A DNA stretch of 22,937 nucleotides, from the NCBI GenBank assembly GCA_025449435.1, contig JANWJO010000199.1:1-22937 (forward strand), read 5' to 3'. Of this stretch, positions 8,053 through 15,820 are shown piece by piece; within the stretch, counting starts at the first letter, position 1, and each line of letters starts with the position of its first letter. Position numbers and translations under genes: made by a program. Below the pieces are notes generated by a model, which made no database searches, was not told the origin of the DNA, and was given only the letters and a program-made list of their open reading frames with translations. Source of the DNA: Chloroflexota bacterium. GTDB lineage: Bacteria > Chloroflexota > UBA4733.

Positions 8053-8985
8053 GTGCCCCCCCGTTCCGTTCACGGTGTCGTTCCTCCAGTGTGTACGCCA
8101 TTGACCCAGGACTACGAAGTCGATACGCACTCCTTGTTGCGCCTAGTCGATCACTTGCTAGACGCTGGCGTCGACGGACTCTTTGTGCTGGGTTCAACCA
8201 GCGAAGTCGCGTTCCTCCCCGACCGTCAGCGCCAATGCGTCATGGAAACCGTGGTCAAGCACGTCGGTGGCCACGTGCCGATCCTGGCAGGCGTGATCGA
8301 CATGACGACACTGCGCGTGCTCGCACACGTGGGCGTGGCCACCGCTGCCCATTGTGACGGCGTCGTGGTGACGGCGCCGTTCTACACCCGCACGCACCCT
8401 GTCGAGATCGAGGCCCACTTTCGCATGATCGCTGACAGGAGTGAGCTGCCCATCTATGCCTACGACCTGCCAGGGTCGGTGGGCAGCAAATTCGACAACG
8501 CCATGATCTTGCGGCTGGCCAGCGATGGCGTGATCGCCGGCCTCAAAGATTCCAGTGGTGACGATGCCGGCTTGCGCAACCTGATCGTGGCACGCAAAGC
8601 CCTGGGGACGCTCGACCAGTTCAGCGTGCTCACCGGCTCCGAACTAACCGTGGATAGTGCGTTGCGCATGGGGGCCGACGGCGTCGTGCCTGGGCTTGGC
8701 AACGTCGACCCTGCTGGCTACGTCCGTCTAAACCGCCTATGCCAGAAGCACGATTGGGACAGAGCGCTGGCCGAACAAGAGCGCCTCATCCGCTTGTTTG
8801 ACATTGTCAACGTTGGGTCCCCAGCACGCATGGGGCGCGGCGCCTCAGCGCTCGGTGCGTTCAAGGCCGCCCTGCGCCTCCAGGGCATCATCGACGATCC
8901 GCGCACCGCTCCTCCGTACGTGCAACTCAACGACGAGGAAGTGGAGCGCGTGCGCACGTTGCTCGTTGCTGCTGGGCTCCTGTAG
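8053..8985 (+). CDS. nanA: NanA/DapA-family aldolase, probable N-acetylneuraminate lyase
   Basis: A 310-residue TIM-barrel aldolase of the DHDPS/NAL superfamily; as NanA it would split N-acetylneuraminate into N-acetylmannosamine and pyruvate. The catalytic Tyr is in YAYDLPG (Y137), the Schiff-base Lys in AGLKDSSGD (K165), and the carboxylate-binding loop is GSTSEVAF (47-54). The latter is nearer to NAL than to DHDPS (GTTGE). The family alone does not fix the substrate (2-keto-3-deoxy sugar acids are alternatives); the adjacent ROK kinase and NanE are the main argument. GTG at 8053 has AAGGAG at 8039-8044, eight bases upstream, and family similarity starts there. An in-frame ATG at 7921 would add 44 unconserved residues. 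The TAG overlaps the next GTG by one base. Confidence 0.8.
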   Translation: MPPRSVHGVVPPVCTPLTQDYEVDTHSLLRLVDHLLDAGVDGLFVLGSTSEVAFLPDRQRQCVMETVVKHVGGHVPILAGVIDMTTLRVLAHVGVATAAHCDGVVVTAPFYTRTHPVEIEAHFRMIADRSELPIYAYDLPGSVGSKFDNAMILRLASDGVIAGLKDSSGDDAGLRNLIVARKALGTLDQFSVLTGSELTVDSALRMGADGVVPGLGNVDPAGYVRLNRLCQKHDWDRALAEQERLIRLFDIVNVGSPARMGRGASALGAFKAALRLQGIIDDPRTAPPYVQLNDEEVERVRTLLVAAGLL

Positions 8986-9917
8986 TGGCCCTAGCGCTTG
9001 GCCTGGTCGCAGCGGTGGACATTGGCGGCACGAAGATCGCCGGCGCCATGGTCGACGCGAGCGGCACGATCAGGTCGCGGGCCAGCCGTCCCACGCCGGC
9101 AGGTGGATCCAAACCCATCATGGCAGCGATCGTGGACCTCCTCACCGACCTGACCTCGGATCAAGCGGTGCTGGCTATCGGTGTGGGCGCACCCGGCGTG
9201 ATCGATCCAGCGACCGGCACCGTGACGTCCGCCACCGACATTGTGCCGGGCTGGTCCGGAACGCCGGTTGGCGGCATCCTCCGCCAGCAGTTTGGCGTAC
9301 CGGTTGCAGTAGACAACGATGTGACGGTCATGGCCTTTGGTGAGTGCCAGTTGGGAGCGGGCCGCCATCACGGCTTTGTGTTGTACGTCTCGGTCGGCAC
9401 TGGCGTTGGTGGGGCGATCACACGTGACGGTGCTTTGCTGCACGGCCGGCATGGCAGTGCTGGGCTGATCGCGCACCTCCTGGTACCGGTGCTCGGTAGA
9501 GTGCCGTGTGGCTGCGGCCGCTTCGACCATCTCGAAGCGGTAGCCGCCGGTCCCGCTATCGTGGCAGCCTATGCCCTGTCATCTGGAAACAGCACCATAA
9601 CGGACCTGCGCGCGGTAGAGCGGCTTATGCGTACCGGCGATCCCCATGCAGGTGCAGCCATCACCGGTGCAGCGACCGTCCTTGGGCGGGCGCTGTCCGG
9701 CGTGGTCACCCTGTTCGATTTTGACGCAGTGGTGATCGGCGGCGGCGTGGCGCAAATTGGCCCTGCCTTCCTGGAACCGGTACGCACGGCGCTAGCGGCA
9801 GAAGCGTTGCCAGAAGGACGGGATACGCCGGTGTTGGCGGCCTCCTTAGGGACTGATGCGCCACTGGCCGGCGCAGCGCTGCTGGCCCATAAACAAGCGT
9901 ACAGAGGTGCGACCTGA
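8985..9917 (+). CDS. nanK: ROK-family sugar kinase, probable N-acetylmannosamine kinase
   Basis: A 310-residue ROK protein; in this context it would phosphorylate ManNAc to ManNAc-6-phosphate with ATP. Seen: phosphate loop DIGGTK (12-17), catalytic Asp in VDND (D112), and GTGVGG (138-143). Two family motifs are altered. The sugar-binding E-x-G-H motif reads L161-I-A-H164, so the Glu that normally contacts the sugar is lost. The zinc motif C-x-C-G-x2-G-C reads C175-G-C177-G-R-F-D-H182, with His in place of the third Cys, which could still bind zinc. It starts with GTG in a 1-bp overlap (TAGTG) with nanA and ends 8 bases before nanE. No N-terminal helix-turn-helix is present, so it is a kinase rather than a ROK repressor. 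Glucokinase-like activity is the alternative. Confidence 0.78.
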   Translation: MALALGLVAAVDIGGTKIAGAMVDASGTIRSRASRPTPAGGSKPIMAAIVDLLTDLTSDQAVLAIGVGAPGVIDPATGTVTSATDIVPGWSGTPVGGILRQQFGVPVAVDNDVTVMAFGECQLGAGRHHGFVLYVSVGTGVGGAITRDGALLHGRHGSAGLIAHLLVPVLGRVPCGCGRFDHLEAVAAGPAIVAAYALSSGNSTITDLRAVERLMRTGDPHAGAAITGAATVLGRALSGVVTLFDFDAVVIGGGVAQIGPAFLEPVRTALAAEALPEGRDTPVLAASLGTDAPLAGAALLAHKQAYRGAT

Positions 9918-9925
9918 GCGGAGCC

Positions 9926-10618
9926 TTGAGCCTGGCCGAGTTTTTGGCTGCCGTGCGCGGCAGCCTGATCGTGAGTTGCCAGGCCAACGAGGGTCACGCC
10001 TTGCGCGATACGCCCACGATGGTGCGTATGGCGCTAGCGGCGCAAGCTGGCGGCGCTGCAGCCATCCGTTGCGGTGGTGTCGGTGGCATCGCCGACGTGG
10101 CGGCCGTCGCCACCGCCGGTTCGCTGCCTGTGATCGGTCTCACCAAAGACGGACTGACCGGCGTGTACATCACCCCCACAGTGGCCGCGGCACTCGCAGT
10201 GGTGAAAGCTGGGGCGGCGATCATCGCTACCGATGCCACCCGGCGTCCGCGTCCCGACGGCCTGTCTTTTGCCACCACGGTGCAAGCCGTCCACCATGCT
10301 GGCAGGCTGGTGATGGCGGATGTCGCCACGCTCGATGAAGGCCTGGCAGCGGCGAGTGATGGCGCGGACATCGTGGCCACGACCCTGTCTGGCTATACCG
10401 ACGGTGGCCCCGTTCCGGAGGGTCCCGATGTGGCGCTGGTGCGAGCCTTGCGCCAAGCCCTGCCGCACGCCGTCATCGTGGCTGAGGGGCGGTATCACTC
10501 GCCCGACCAAGCGGCCGCTGCTATTGCAGCCGGCGCCACAGCAGTGGCGGTTGGCACGGCCATTACTGATCCAGCCTGGATCACGGCCAGCTACATTGCG
10601 CGTTTGGCGCTGGCCTAG
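9926..10618 (+). CDS. nanE: N-acetylmannosamine-6-phosphate 2-epimerase NanE
   Basis: A 230-residue TIM barrel that converts ManNAc-6-phosphate into GlcNAc-6-phosphate, feeding amino-sugar catabolism. NanE signatures are well kept: LIVSCQA (14-20), PVIGLTKD with the catalytic Lys K74, VYITPT (80-85), IIATDATRRPRP (99-110), ADVATLDEG, TTLSGYTDGG and VAEGRYHSP with the catalytic Glu. This is the most specific member of the three-gene cluster and gives the pathway call. The start is uncertain: TTG at 9926 has a Shine-Dalgarno-like GGAG too close (2-3 bases), and GTG at 9953 would give a protein starting just before LIVSCQA. It ends 12 bases before the convergent dxs gene. Confidence 0.9.
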   Translation: MSLAEFLAAVRGSLIVSCQANEGHALRDTPTMVRMALAAQAGGAAAIRCGGVGGIADVAAVATAGSLPVIGLTKDGLTGVYITPTVAAALAVVKAGAAIIATDATRRPRPDGLSFATTVQAVHHAGRLVMADVATLDEGLAAASDGADIVATTLSGYTDGGPVPEGPDVALVRALRQALPHAVIVAEGRYHSPDQAAAAIAAGATAVAVGTAITDPAWITASYIARLALA

Positions 10619-10628
10619 CCCTTCGGGC
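10618..10628. terminator. Small hairpin between nanE and dxs
   Basis: GCCC-TTC-GGGC, starting at the last base of the nanE stop and lying within the 12-bp convergent gap. There is no T-run on either strand. It is the only structure available for ending either transcript, so it is listed as a weak bidirectional terminator candidate. Confidence 0.25.
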
Positions 10629-10630
10629 CG

Positions 10631-12469
10631 CTACCGTGCGCGGCTCTGCACCACGTCGCCAGCTTCGGCATATTCCGGACTGGGCATGCCCTCGGGCAGT
10701 TGTTCTACGAACAATTCAGGGAACTGCGTGCGCACCGCGTCAACAATGCCAGCGGGGTCTAGCGCATAGCGCTTGCGCCACGACGCTTGCGGGCCGTGTT
10801 CCACAAACTCGTCAGGAACGCCCAACCGGCACACCCGGCAAGTTGTCTTACCAGCATCAGCCAGCGTCTCCAGCACGGCACTGCCAAAGCCGCCCATGAG
10901 GGCATTTTCTTCGACGGTAACAATCCGGCCAGTGTGCTGGGCCGCGCTGAGCACCATGTCGCGGTCCAGCGGCTTCAAAAAGCGTGCGTTGACTACCCGC
11001 GTAGACACGCCCAATTCCGACAACACGACGGCCGCGCGTTCTGCCGCTGGCACGCCGTTGCCGAGCGCCAGAATCGACACATCGTTGCCCTGACGGAGCG
11101 TCTCCGCCTTACCAATCGGCAGATTGACCGGCTGATCATCAAGGCGCACGCCTACCGCCGCGCCGCGTGGATACCGCACTGCAATCGGACCCTGATGTTG
11201 CAGCGCTGTATGCAGCATGTGCTGCAACTCGTTCTCATCTTTCGGCGCCATCAGCACGAGGTTGGGAATGCAGCGCATGTACGAGTAGTCGAACACTCCC
11301 TGCTGCGTCTTCCCATCGTCGCCGACGATGCCCGCCCGGTCAATCGCAAACACCACGGGCAGATTCTGGATGCACACATCATGGATGAGCTGATCGTAAG
11401 CGCGTTGCAAGAACGTCGAATAGATGGCCACGACCGGCCGGGCTCCTTGACGGGCAAGCCCCGCCGCCAGGGCGACGGCATGCTGCTCGGCGATGCCCAC
11501 ATCAATGAACCGGTCGGGGAACCGTTCGCGGAACGCGGTCAGGCCGGTGCCCTTGGCCATCGCTGCGGTAATGGCAAATACCCGTCGGTCGCTCGCGGCC
11601 GCGCGCGTGATGGCTTGGGTGGCAAAGGTCGACCAGCTCGCCACGACGGGACGGTCTCCCCCTGCAGCGGGTGCGGAGACATCGTGCCAAGCCGTGGCAT
11701 TGGCCACAGCGCGCGGATCGCCTTTGCCTTTGATCGTCGCAACATGCACCAGCACGGGCCCGTCACAGTGTTTGGCTTCGGTGAAGGCCGCTTCCATGGC
11801 CGCGATGTCGTGACCATCGATGGGCCCAATCGACGCAAACCCCAAGCACGTCCACAGTGCATGTGAATCGCCCGCTGGGATGCGCTGGCCGCGTGCATCG
11901 GCCAGGCGCCCGGCTATGGCGCCAACGTTCTGGCAGATGGACATGCCGTTGTCGTTGAGCACGACTACCAGGTGCGTGCCACTGCCGCCGGCGTGGTTGA
12001 GCGCCTCCAGTGCCATGCCCGAAGTCATCGCGCCGTCGCCGATGATGGCTACGGCTTCACCGCGGTTGCCCAACGCGCGGTTCGCCATCGCGACGCCAAG
12101 CGCGAGCGATATGGAGTGGCCGGCGTGCGCCGTAAACACCGGGTCGTGCTCGCTCTCGTCAGGCGACGGATAGCCCATGAGGCCGCCTTCTTGGCGGATG
12201 GTGTCGAACCGGCGCGCTCGACCGGTCACCAGCTTGTGTGGATAGGACTGATGGCCAACGTCCCAAAAGAGACGGTCGCGCGGGCTTTCGAAGGAGCGGT
12301 GCAGGGCGAGCGTGAGTTCGACGGCACCAAGGTTGGGCCCATAGTGCCCGCCATTGCGCGGCACCACGCGCATGACCTCGGCGCGTATCTCCTTGGCGAG
12401 CTCACCAAGTTCGTCTGGGCTCATTCGCTTGAGCTCTTCAGGTCCCTGCAGAGCTTGGAGCCTGCTCAT
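10631..12469 (-). CDS. dxs: 1-deoxy-D-xylulose-5-phosphate synthase
   Basis: A 612-residue cytoplasmic thiamine-diphosphate enzyme that condenses pyruvate and glyceraldehyde-3-phosphate, the first step of the MEP isoprenoid pathway. Seen: GGHYGPNLGAVELT near residue 40, FWDVGHQSYPHKL, the ThDP/Mg motif GDGAMTSG...N in the first half, the pyrimidine-domain DVGIAEQHAV with the catalytic Glu, and the transketolase C-terminal domain with ALMGGFGSAV. Length is normal. The ATG at 12469 has AGGAG seven bases upstream and is preferred to the in-frame start at 12493. A MEP-pathway Dxs places the organism with most bacteria that do not use mevalonate. No ispA or xseB genes adjoin. Confidence 0.96.
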   Translation of the reverse strand: MSRLQALQGPEELKRMSPDELGELAKEIRAEVMRVVPRNGGHYGPNLGAVELTLALHRSFESPRDRLFWDVGHQSYPHKLVTGRARRFDTIRQEGGLMGYPSPDESEHDPVFTAHAGHSISLALGVAMANRALGNRGEAVAIIGDGAMTSGMALEALNHAGGSGTHLVVVLNDNGMSICQNVGAIAGRLADARGQRIPAGDSHALWTCLGFASIGPIDGHDIAAMEAAFTEAKHCDGPVLVHVATIKGKGDPRAVANATAWHDVSAPAAGGDRPVVASWSTFATQAITRAAASDRRVFAITAAMAKGTGLTAFRERFPDRFIDVGIAEQHAVALAAGLARQGARPVVAIYSTFLQRAYDQLIHDVCIQNLPVVFAIDRAGIVGDDGKTQQGVFDYSYMRCIPNLVLMAPKDENELQHMLHTALQHQGPIAVRYPRGAAVGVRLDDQPVNLPIGKAETLRQGNDVSILALGNGVPAAERAAVVLSELGVSTRVVNARFLKPLDRDMVLSAAQHTGRIVTVEENALMGGFGSAVLETLADAGKTTCRVCRLGVPDEFVEHGPQASWRKRYALDPAGIVDAVRTQFPELFVEQLPEGMPSPEYAEAGDVVQSRAR

Positions 12470-12697
12470 ACCACTTCTCCTAGAGCGCCGCACTCAAACT
12501 CCGCTCGTCCGCTGCCACTGTGCCATTATTCCTGATCGAACACATCACCACATTCGGGGGTGTCCCAGGCGTACTTCCGTCTCGTCCTACCTCATGGTCA
12601 TCGTAACCGCTTGGCGTCCATCCGCTTGCTCACTCCAAGCTTGAATGCTGCCCATCGCTTGTGGATATATCCCGACGATACGAGGGAAGTTGCATAA
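12470..12697. other. Intergenic region upstream of dxs
   Basis: This 228-bp gap separates dxs (start at its left edge, minus strand) from the end of the alpha/beta hydrolase gene. It should carry the dxs promoter: an AATAAT box on the minus strand (plus ATTATT, 12525-12530) is possible but has no -35. It also has a perfect 10-bp palindrome GGATATATCC at 12663-12672 and two direct copies of CCGCTTG about 15 bases apart (near 12608-12630). No tRNA fold or supported ORF was found. Confidence 0.4.
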
Positions 12698-13486
12698 TCA
12701 TGGCAGCAAAAAGTCCTTCACTTCTTGACAGAATGCTGCAGGGTGCGTGGCATGGATGATGTGCCCAGCCCCTAGAACCTGCCGCCAGTGTCCCTGCGGC
12801 AGCTGTTGAACTGCCTGTGTCGCCGCTTCATTGGTGAGATGCGCGCCGAAGGCTGGATCCGCTTGCAATATCAATGCCGGCATGGTCGTCTCGGCCAGCC
12901 AGGATGTGACCCCGAATACCTGCTCTGGTTGGTCGAGCACCGCGGCAATTGCTCCTGGCGCGACACGCTCCCACATCCCGGCTTGGATGCGTGCCAGCGC
13001 CAGCCCGAGCTCCGGCGCGTAGGTACGCACCACTGGCAACAGATCTTCATCGTGCGCACGCTTGGCAGTGAGGATGCCGGCGAGGTATGGCCCTATACTG
13101 ACCGGTCCATCGAAAGGGGGTTCCTCTAGGATGAGCTTTTTCACTAGGTCTGGACGCAGCACAGCCCCACCCAGCGCCGCGATGGCGCCTAGTGAATGGC
13201 CAAGCACATGAAGAGGTCCCCACTTCTGCGCCAGCCATTCGATGAGCAAGGCAGCGTCGGCTGCAAAGTCGCTGGCGAGGTAGCCGGACACCGGGTGTCC
13301 ACTGCGCCCATGCCCGCGTAGGTCCGGCATAAACAACCGAAACGTGCCATAGAGCCGCTTGCTGATGGCCTGCCATACCGAGCCGTCCACACTCAAACCG
13401 TGAAACATTACTAGTGGCGGGCCTTCACCGGGCAGTTCGCGTACGAAGATCGAGATGCCGCCCAAGTCCACGCTTGCAGCGGTCAT
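12698..13486 (-). CDS. Alpha/beta-fold hydrolase
   Basis: A 262-residue cytoplasmic alpha/beta hydrolase of the abhydrolase_1 type, probably an esterase or lactonase-like enzyme of unknown substrate. Seen: oxyanion-hole motif MFHG (27-30), MPDLRGHGRSG (53-63), nucleophile elbow GHSLGA with S98, a late Asp in LQADPAFG and the catalytic His in GAGHIIH (H242). The start is uncertain because neither ATG 13486 nor ATG 13531 (15 residues longer) has a Shine-Dalgarno; 13486 places the domain ten residues from the N-terminus, as is usual. The in-frame ORF continues to 14356 only as a shadow of the glycerate kinase gene. It is divergently arranged with that gene. Confidence 0.88.
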   Translation of the reverse strand: MTAASVDLGGISIFVRELPGEGPPLVMFHGLSVDGSVWQAISKRLYGTFRLFMPDLRGHGRSGHPVSGYLASDFAADAALLIEWLAQKWGPLHVLGHSLGAIAALGGAVLRPDLVKKLILEEPPFDGPVSIGPYLAGILTAKRAHDEDLLPVVRTYAPELGLALARIQAGMWERVAPGAIAAVLDQPEQVFGVTSWLAETTMPALILQADPAFGAHLTNEAATQAVQQLPQGHWRQVLGAGHIIHATHPAAFCQEVKDFLLP

Positions 13487-13603
13487 CGGTGGGGTCCGCG
13501 GCGTTACTTCGGATGACTGGACATTCGACATCGTGCTACAGCGTACGATGTGGCGTAGCGTTCGGGTGGCCTTCAACGCCGATGTGGTCGGAGGTGATTC
13601 GTT

Positions 13604-14950
13604 ATGCCAGAACCGCACTGGGCCGACCCGCAGGTCCGGAGGGCCGCGGCGCTCGATTGTTTCACAGCCGCGCTGGCCGCTGCCGAGCCGCGCGCCGCCG
13701 TACGCGCCGCTGTCCAACGCACGGGCGACGTGCTGACCACGGGCGGACGCTCGTACGACCTGTCCGCATACCGGCGCATCGTAGTAATTGGCGCGGGCAA
13801 GGCCGGGTCCGCCATGACCCAGGAATTGGAAGCGTTGCTGGGAGATCGCATCGCCGCGGGCATCGTAGTGGTGAAGCGCGGTGGTGCGCAGCCAGTACCG
13901 CGCATCCGCATCATCGAAGCGGCGCATCCAGTGCCCGACGAGGCGGGCGTGCAAGCGGGCCATGCACTGCTGGAGCTGGTGCGCTCGGCGAGCAACAATG
14001 ACCTGATCTTGTGTGTGCTGTCCGGCGGCGGGTCTGCGTTGCTGGTCGCACCGGCGGGTGACATCACTCTCACCGATCAACAAGCCATGACTGATTTGCT
14101 CCTCCGTGCCGGTTGCACCATCAACGAGATCAACACGGTCCGAAAACATTGCTCGTTGATCAAAGGAGGCCGGCTCGCTGAGGCGGCCAATGGCGCGACC
14201 CTCATCACGCTCATCTTGTCCGATGTGGTGGGGAGCCCGCTGGATGTCATCGCCTCCGGACCCACGGTGCCGGACCCCACCACCTACGCGGACGCACTCG
14301 CCGTGCTCGATCGCTACGCCTTGCGCCATCAGATTCCGGCTCGCGTGATGGCCCACTTGGAGGCGGGCCAGCGCGGAGAGCTGCCCGAAACACCCAAGCC
14401 GGGTTCACCCGTGTTTTCCCGCAGCCAATACGTGCTCGTCGGCAGCGTGGGCCAGGTGTGCGAGCGCGCAGCAGTCACCGCAACGCAGATGGGATTGCAT
14501 CCGCTTATCCTCACTACCTTCTTGCAGGGTGAAGCCCGCGAGGTAGCGCGCGTACTGGTCGCTACTGCGCGCGAGGTCGAGATCAATGGACGGCCGGTGC
14601 CACGCCCAGCCTGCCTCATCGCCGGCGGAGAAACCACGGTGCTGGTGCACGGCGATGGCCTCGGTGGCCGCTGCCAGGAACTGGCGCTGGCGAGTGCGTT
14701 GGGTATCAGTGGACATGCTGGCACGACTATTGCCGCCCTGGCCACCGATGGTGGTGACGGGCCCACGGACGCGGCCGGGGCGATCGTCGATGAGTTGACG
14801 GTCGGCGAGGCAGCACGGCACGGCGTCGATTGTGCTCTGGCGCTAACTAACAATGACGCCTATCACGCGCTAGCAGCGGCAGGGTCGTTGGTGCGCACCG
14901 GTCCAACCGGAACTAACGTGAACGACCTGGTGCTCGCCATCGTGGCGTAG
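13604..14950 (+). CDS. Glycerate 2-kinase (MOFRL / GckA-TtuD family)
   Basis: A 448-residue class II glycerate kinase that phosphorylates D-glycerate to 2-phosphoglycerate with ATP, linking glycerate, hydroxypyruvate or serine-cycle carbon to glycolysis. The N-terminal DUF4147 domain shows IVVIGAGKAGSAM (near 60-73), LSGGGSALL and ERNTV-like NEINTVRKHCSLIKGGRLA. The C-terminal MOFRL domain shows CLIAGGETTV, GGRCQELALASA and ATDGGDGPTDAAGA. The start is well fixed: GGAGGTGA at 13590-13597 lies upstream of the ATG at 13604. It is not operonic with other genes; its stop is 6 bases from the convergent solute-binding protein gene. Confidence 0.93.
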   Translation: MPEPHWADPQVRRAAALDCFTAALAAAEPRAAVRAAVQRTGDVLTTGGRSYDLSAYRRIVVIGAGKAGSAMTQELEALLGDRIAAGIVVVKRGGAQPVPRIRIIEAAHPVPDEAGVQAGHALLELVRSASNNDLILCVLSGGGSALLVAPAGDITLTDQQAMTDLLLRAGCTINEINTVRKHCSLIKGGRLAEAANGATLITLILSDVVGSPLDVIASGPTVPDPTTYADALAVLDRYALRHQIPARVMAHLEAGQRGELPETPKPGSPVFSRSQYVLVGSVGQVCERAAVTATQMGLHPLILTTFLQGEAREVARVLVATAREVEINGRPVPRPACLIAGGETTVLVHGDGLGGRCQELALASALGISGHAGTTIAALATDGGDGPTDAAGAIVDELTVGEAARHGVDCALALTNNDAYHALAAAGSLVRTGPTGTNVNDLVLAIVA

Positions 14951-14961
14951 CAAGCACTACG
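14946..14961. repeat. Inverted repeat containing both convergent stop codons
   Basis: CGTAG-CAAGCA-CTACG. The left arm holds the TAG of the glycerate kinase gene (14948-14950) and the right arm holds the TAG of the solute-binding protein gene on the other strand (14957-14959). It is the only structure in the 6-bp gap. Five base pairs are weak for termination. Confidence 0.35.
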
Positions 14962-15820
14962 GCCCCACATCGCGCAAGGTTAGTTGCTCAAGCTGGCCGG
15001 ACGCAATCAGCGACGACAGCACGCTGTTCACGGCGCTCACCAGGCTAATATTCTGGGGCGCCGCGGCGATGACGTACGGCGTTGGCGGCAACGCACCTGC
15101 CTGTATGGCGAGCGACGGAACCTTAGCGCTTGCCGTAGCGGCGGTGGACGCATCCGTCACAACGGCGAGTAACTTTCCGGAGGTCATCGCGCGCACAGCA
15201 TCATCAATAGTGGGAAAGGTAGCAACCGCCGTCGCAAGACCACGCTGCCGGAAATACTCGTCAGCAGGGCTGCCCAACTCGACACCGATCTTGCCACCGC
15301 GCACGAGCGGATCGAGCGACGCGGGAAATGGCTGTGCGGCCTTTAGTGTGAGCAGTACCAGACCTGCGTTGTAATACGGAACCGAGAAGGCGAGTTGCAA
15401 GCCAGTATTCGGCTGCAGCGAGGAGATGATCACGTCGGCCTTGCTGGCGATGAGCGCGTCGCGCAACTCATCGAGTGGCAGGTTGAGGAACTGCACCTTG
15501 ACGCCGAGCGCGCTAGCGATCAAGTGGGCGAGTTCAACATCAAAGCCGTGGACGGTGCCATCTGGCGCTGCTACCTCGAACGGTGGGTAGCTGGCATCCA
15601 TACCGACCCGTAAGATGCCTGTGCGCTGCACCCGGGCCAATCCGGTGTCCGCCGGCAGCGGCTGTTTTGGTTCAACATATTCCTGCTGGCTGAGCACGTG
15701 CCAGGTGAAGAATGCCGCGATGACCAGAGCACACGCCACGCCGCCTGCCAAACGCAGGCGGGCGCTGGGAATCCCTGGACGGACCGCCGGTTGGTTGGAA
15801 CCAGCCGCCGCTGCGCGCAT
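14957..15820 (-). CDS. Membrane-anchored family-3 solute-binding protein
   Basis: A 287-residue periplasmic-binding-protein-like domain (SBP_bac_3, usually the amino-acid receptor of ABC importers). Residues 24-42 form one hydrophobic segment after a basic stretch, with no lipobox Cys following it, so it looks like an uncleaved membrane anchor with the domain outside. The domain opens with ILRVGMDASYPPFE (69-82) and GFDVELAHLIA (92-102), followed by the DVIISSL and FSVPYYNAGLVL segments and a DDAVRAMTSGKL stretch, all normal for the family. The ligand is unknown and no permease or ATPase gene is adjacent. It is the last gene of the pheS-pheT-cvpA operon, its ATG overlapping the cvpA TAA by one base. 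Confidence 0.87.
   Translation of the reverse strand: MRAAAAGSNQPAVRPGIPSARLRLAGGVACALVIAAFFTWHVLSQQEYVEPKQPLPADTGLARVQRTGILRVGMDASYPPFEVAAPDGTVHGFDVELAHLIASALGVKVQFLNLPLDELRDALIASKADVIISSLQPNTGLQLAFSVPYYNAGLVLLTLKAAQPFPASLDPLVRGGKIGVELGSPADEYFRQRGLATAVATFPTIDDAVRAMTSGKLLAVVTDASTAATASAKVPSLAIQAGALPPTPYVIAAAPQNISLVSAVNSVLSSLIASGQLEQLTLRDVGP

Noticed and set aside
10787..11866. 359-codon open frame on the plus strand inside dxs
   Set aside because: It is antisense to conserved Dxs motifs, rich in His/Arg/Gln as expected from shadow translation, and shows no domain.
12535..12560. TTCGATC on the minus strand, resembling a tRNA T-loop
   Set aside because: The flanking bases do not form the 5-bp T stem, and no acceptor or anticodon stem can be drawn.
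13487..14356. Long in-frame N-terminal extension of the alpha/beta hydrolase
   Set aside because: It runs antisense through the glycerate kinase gene and has no similarity to the family; the domain begins near 13486.
15691..15760. Lipoprotein signal in the solute-binding protein (Cys at residue 30)
   Set aside because: The Cys lies near the start of the hydrophobic segment rather than after it, and the preceding residues do not fit the lipobox.
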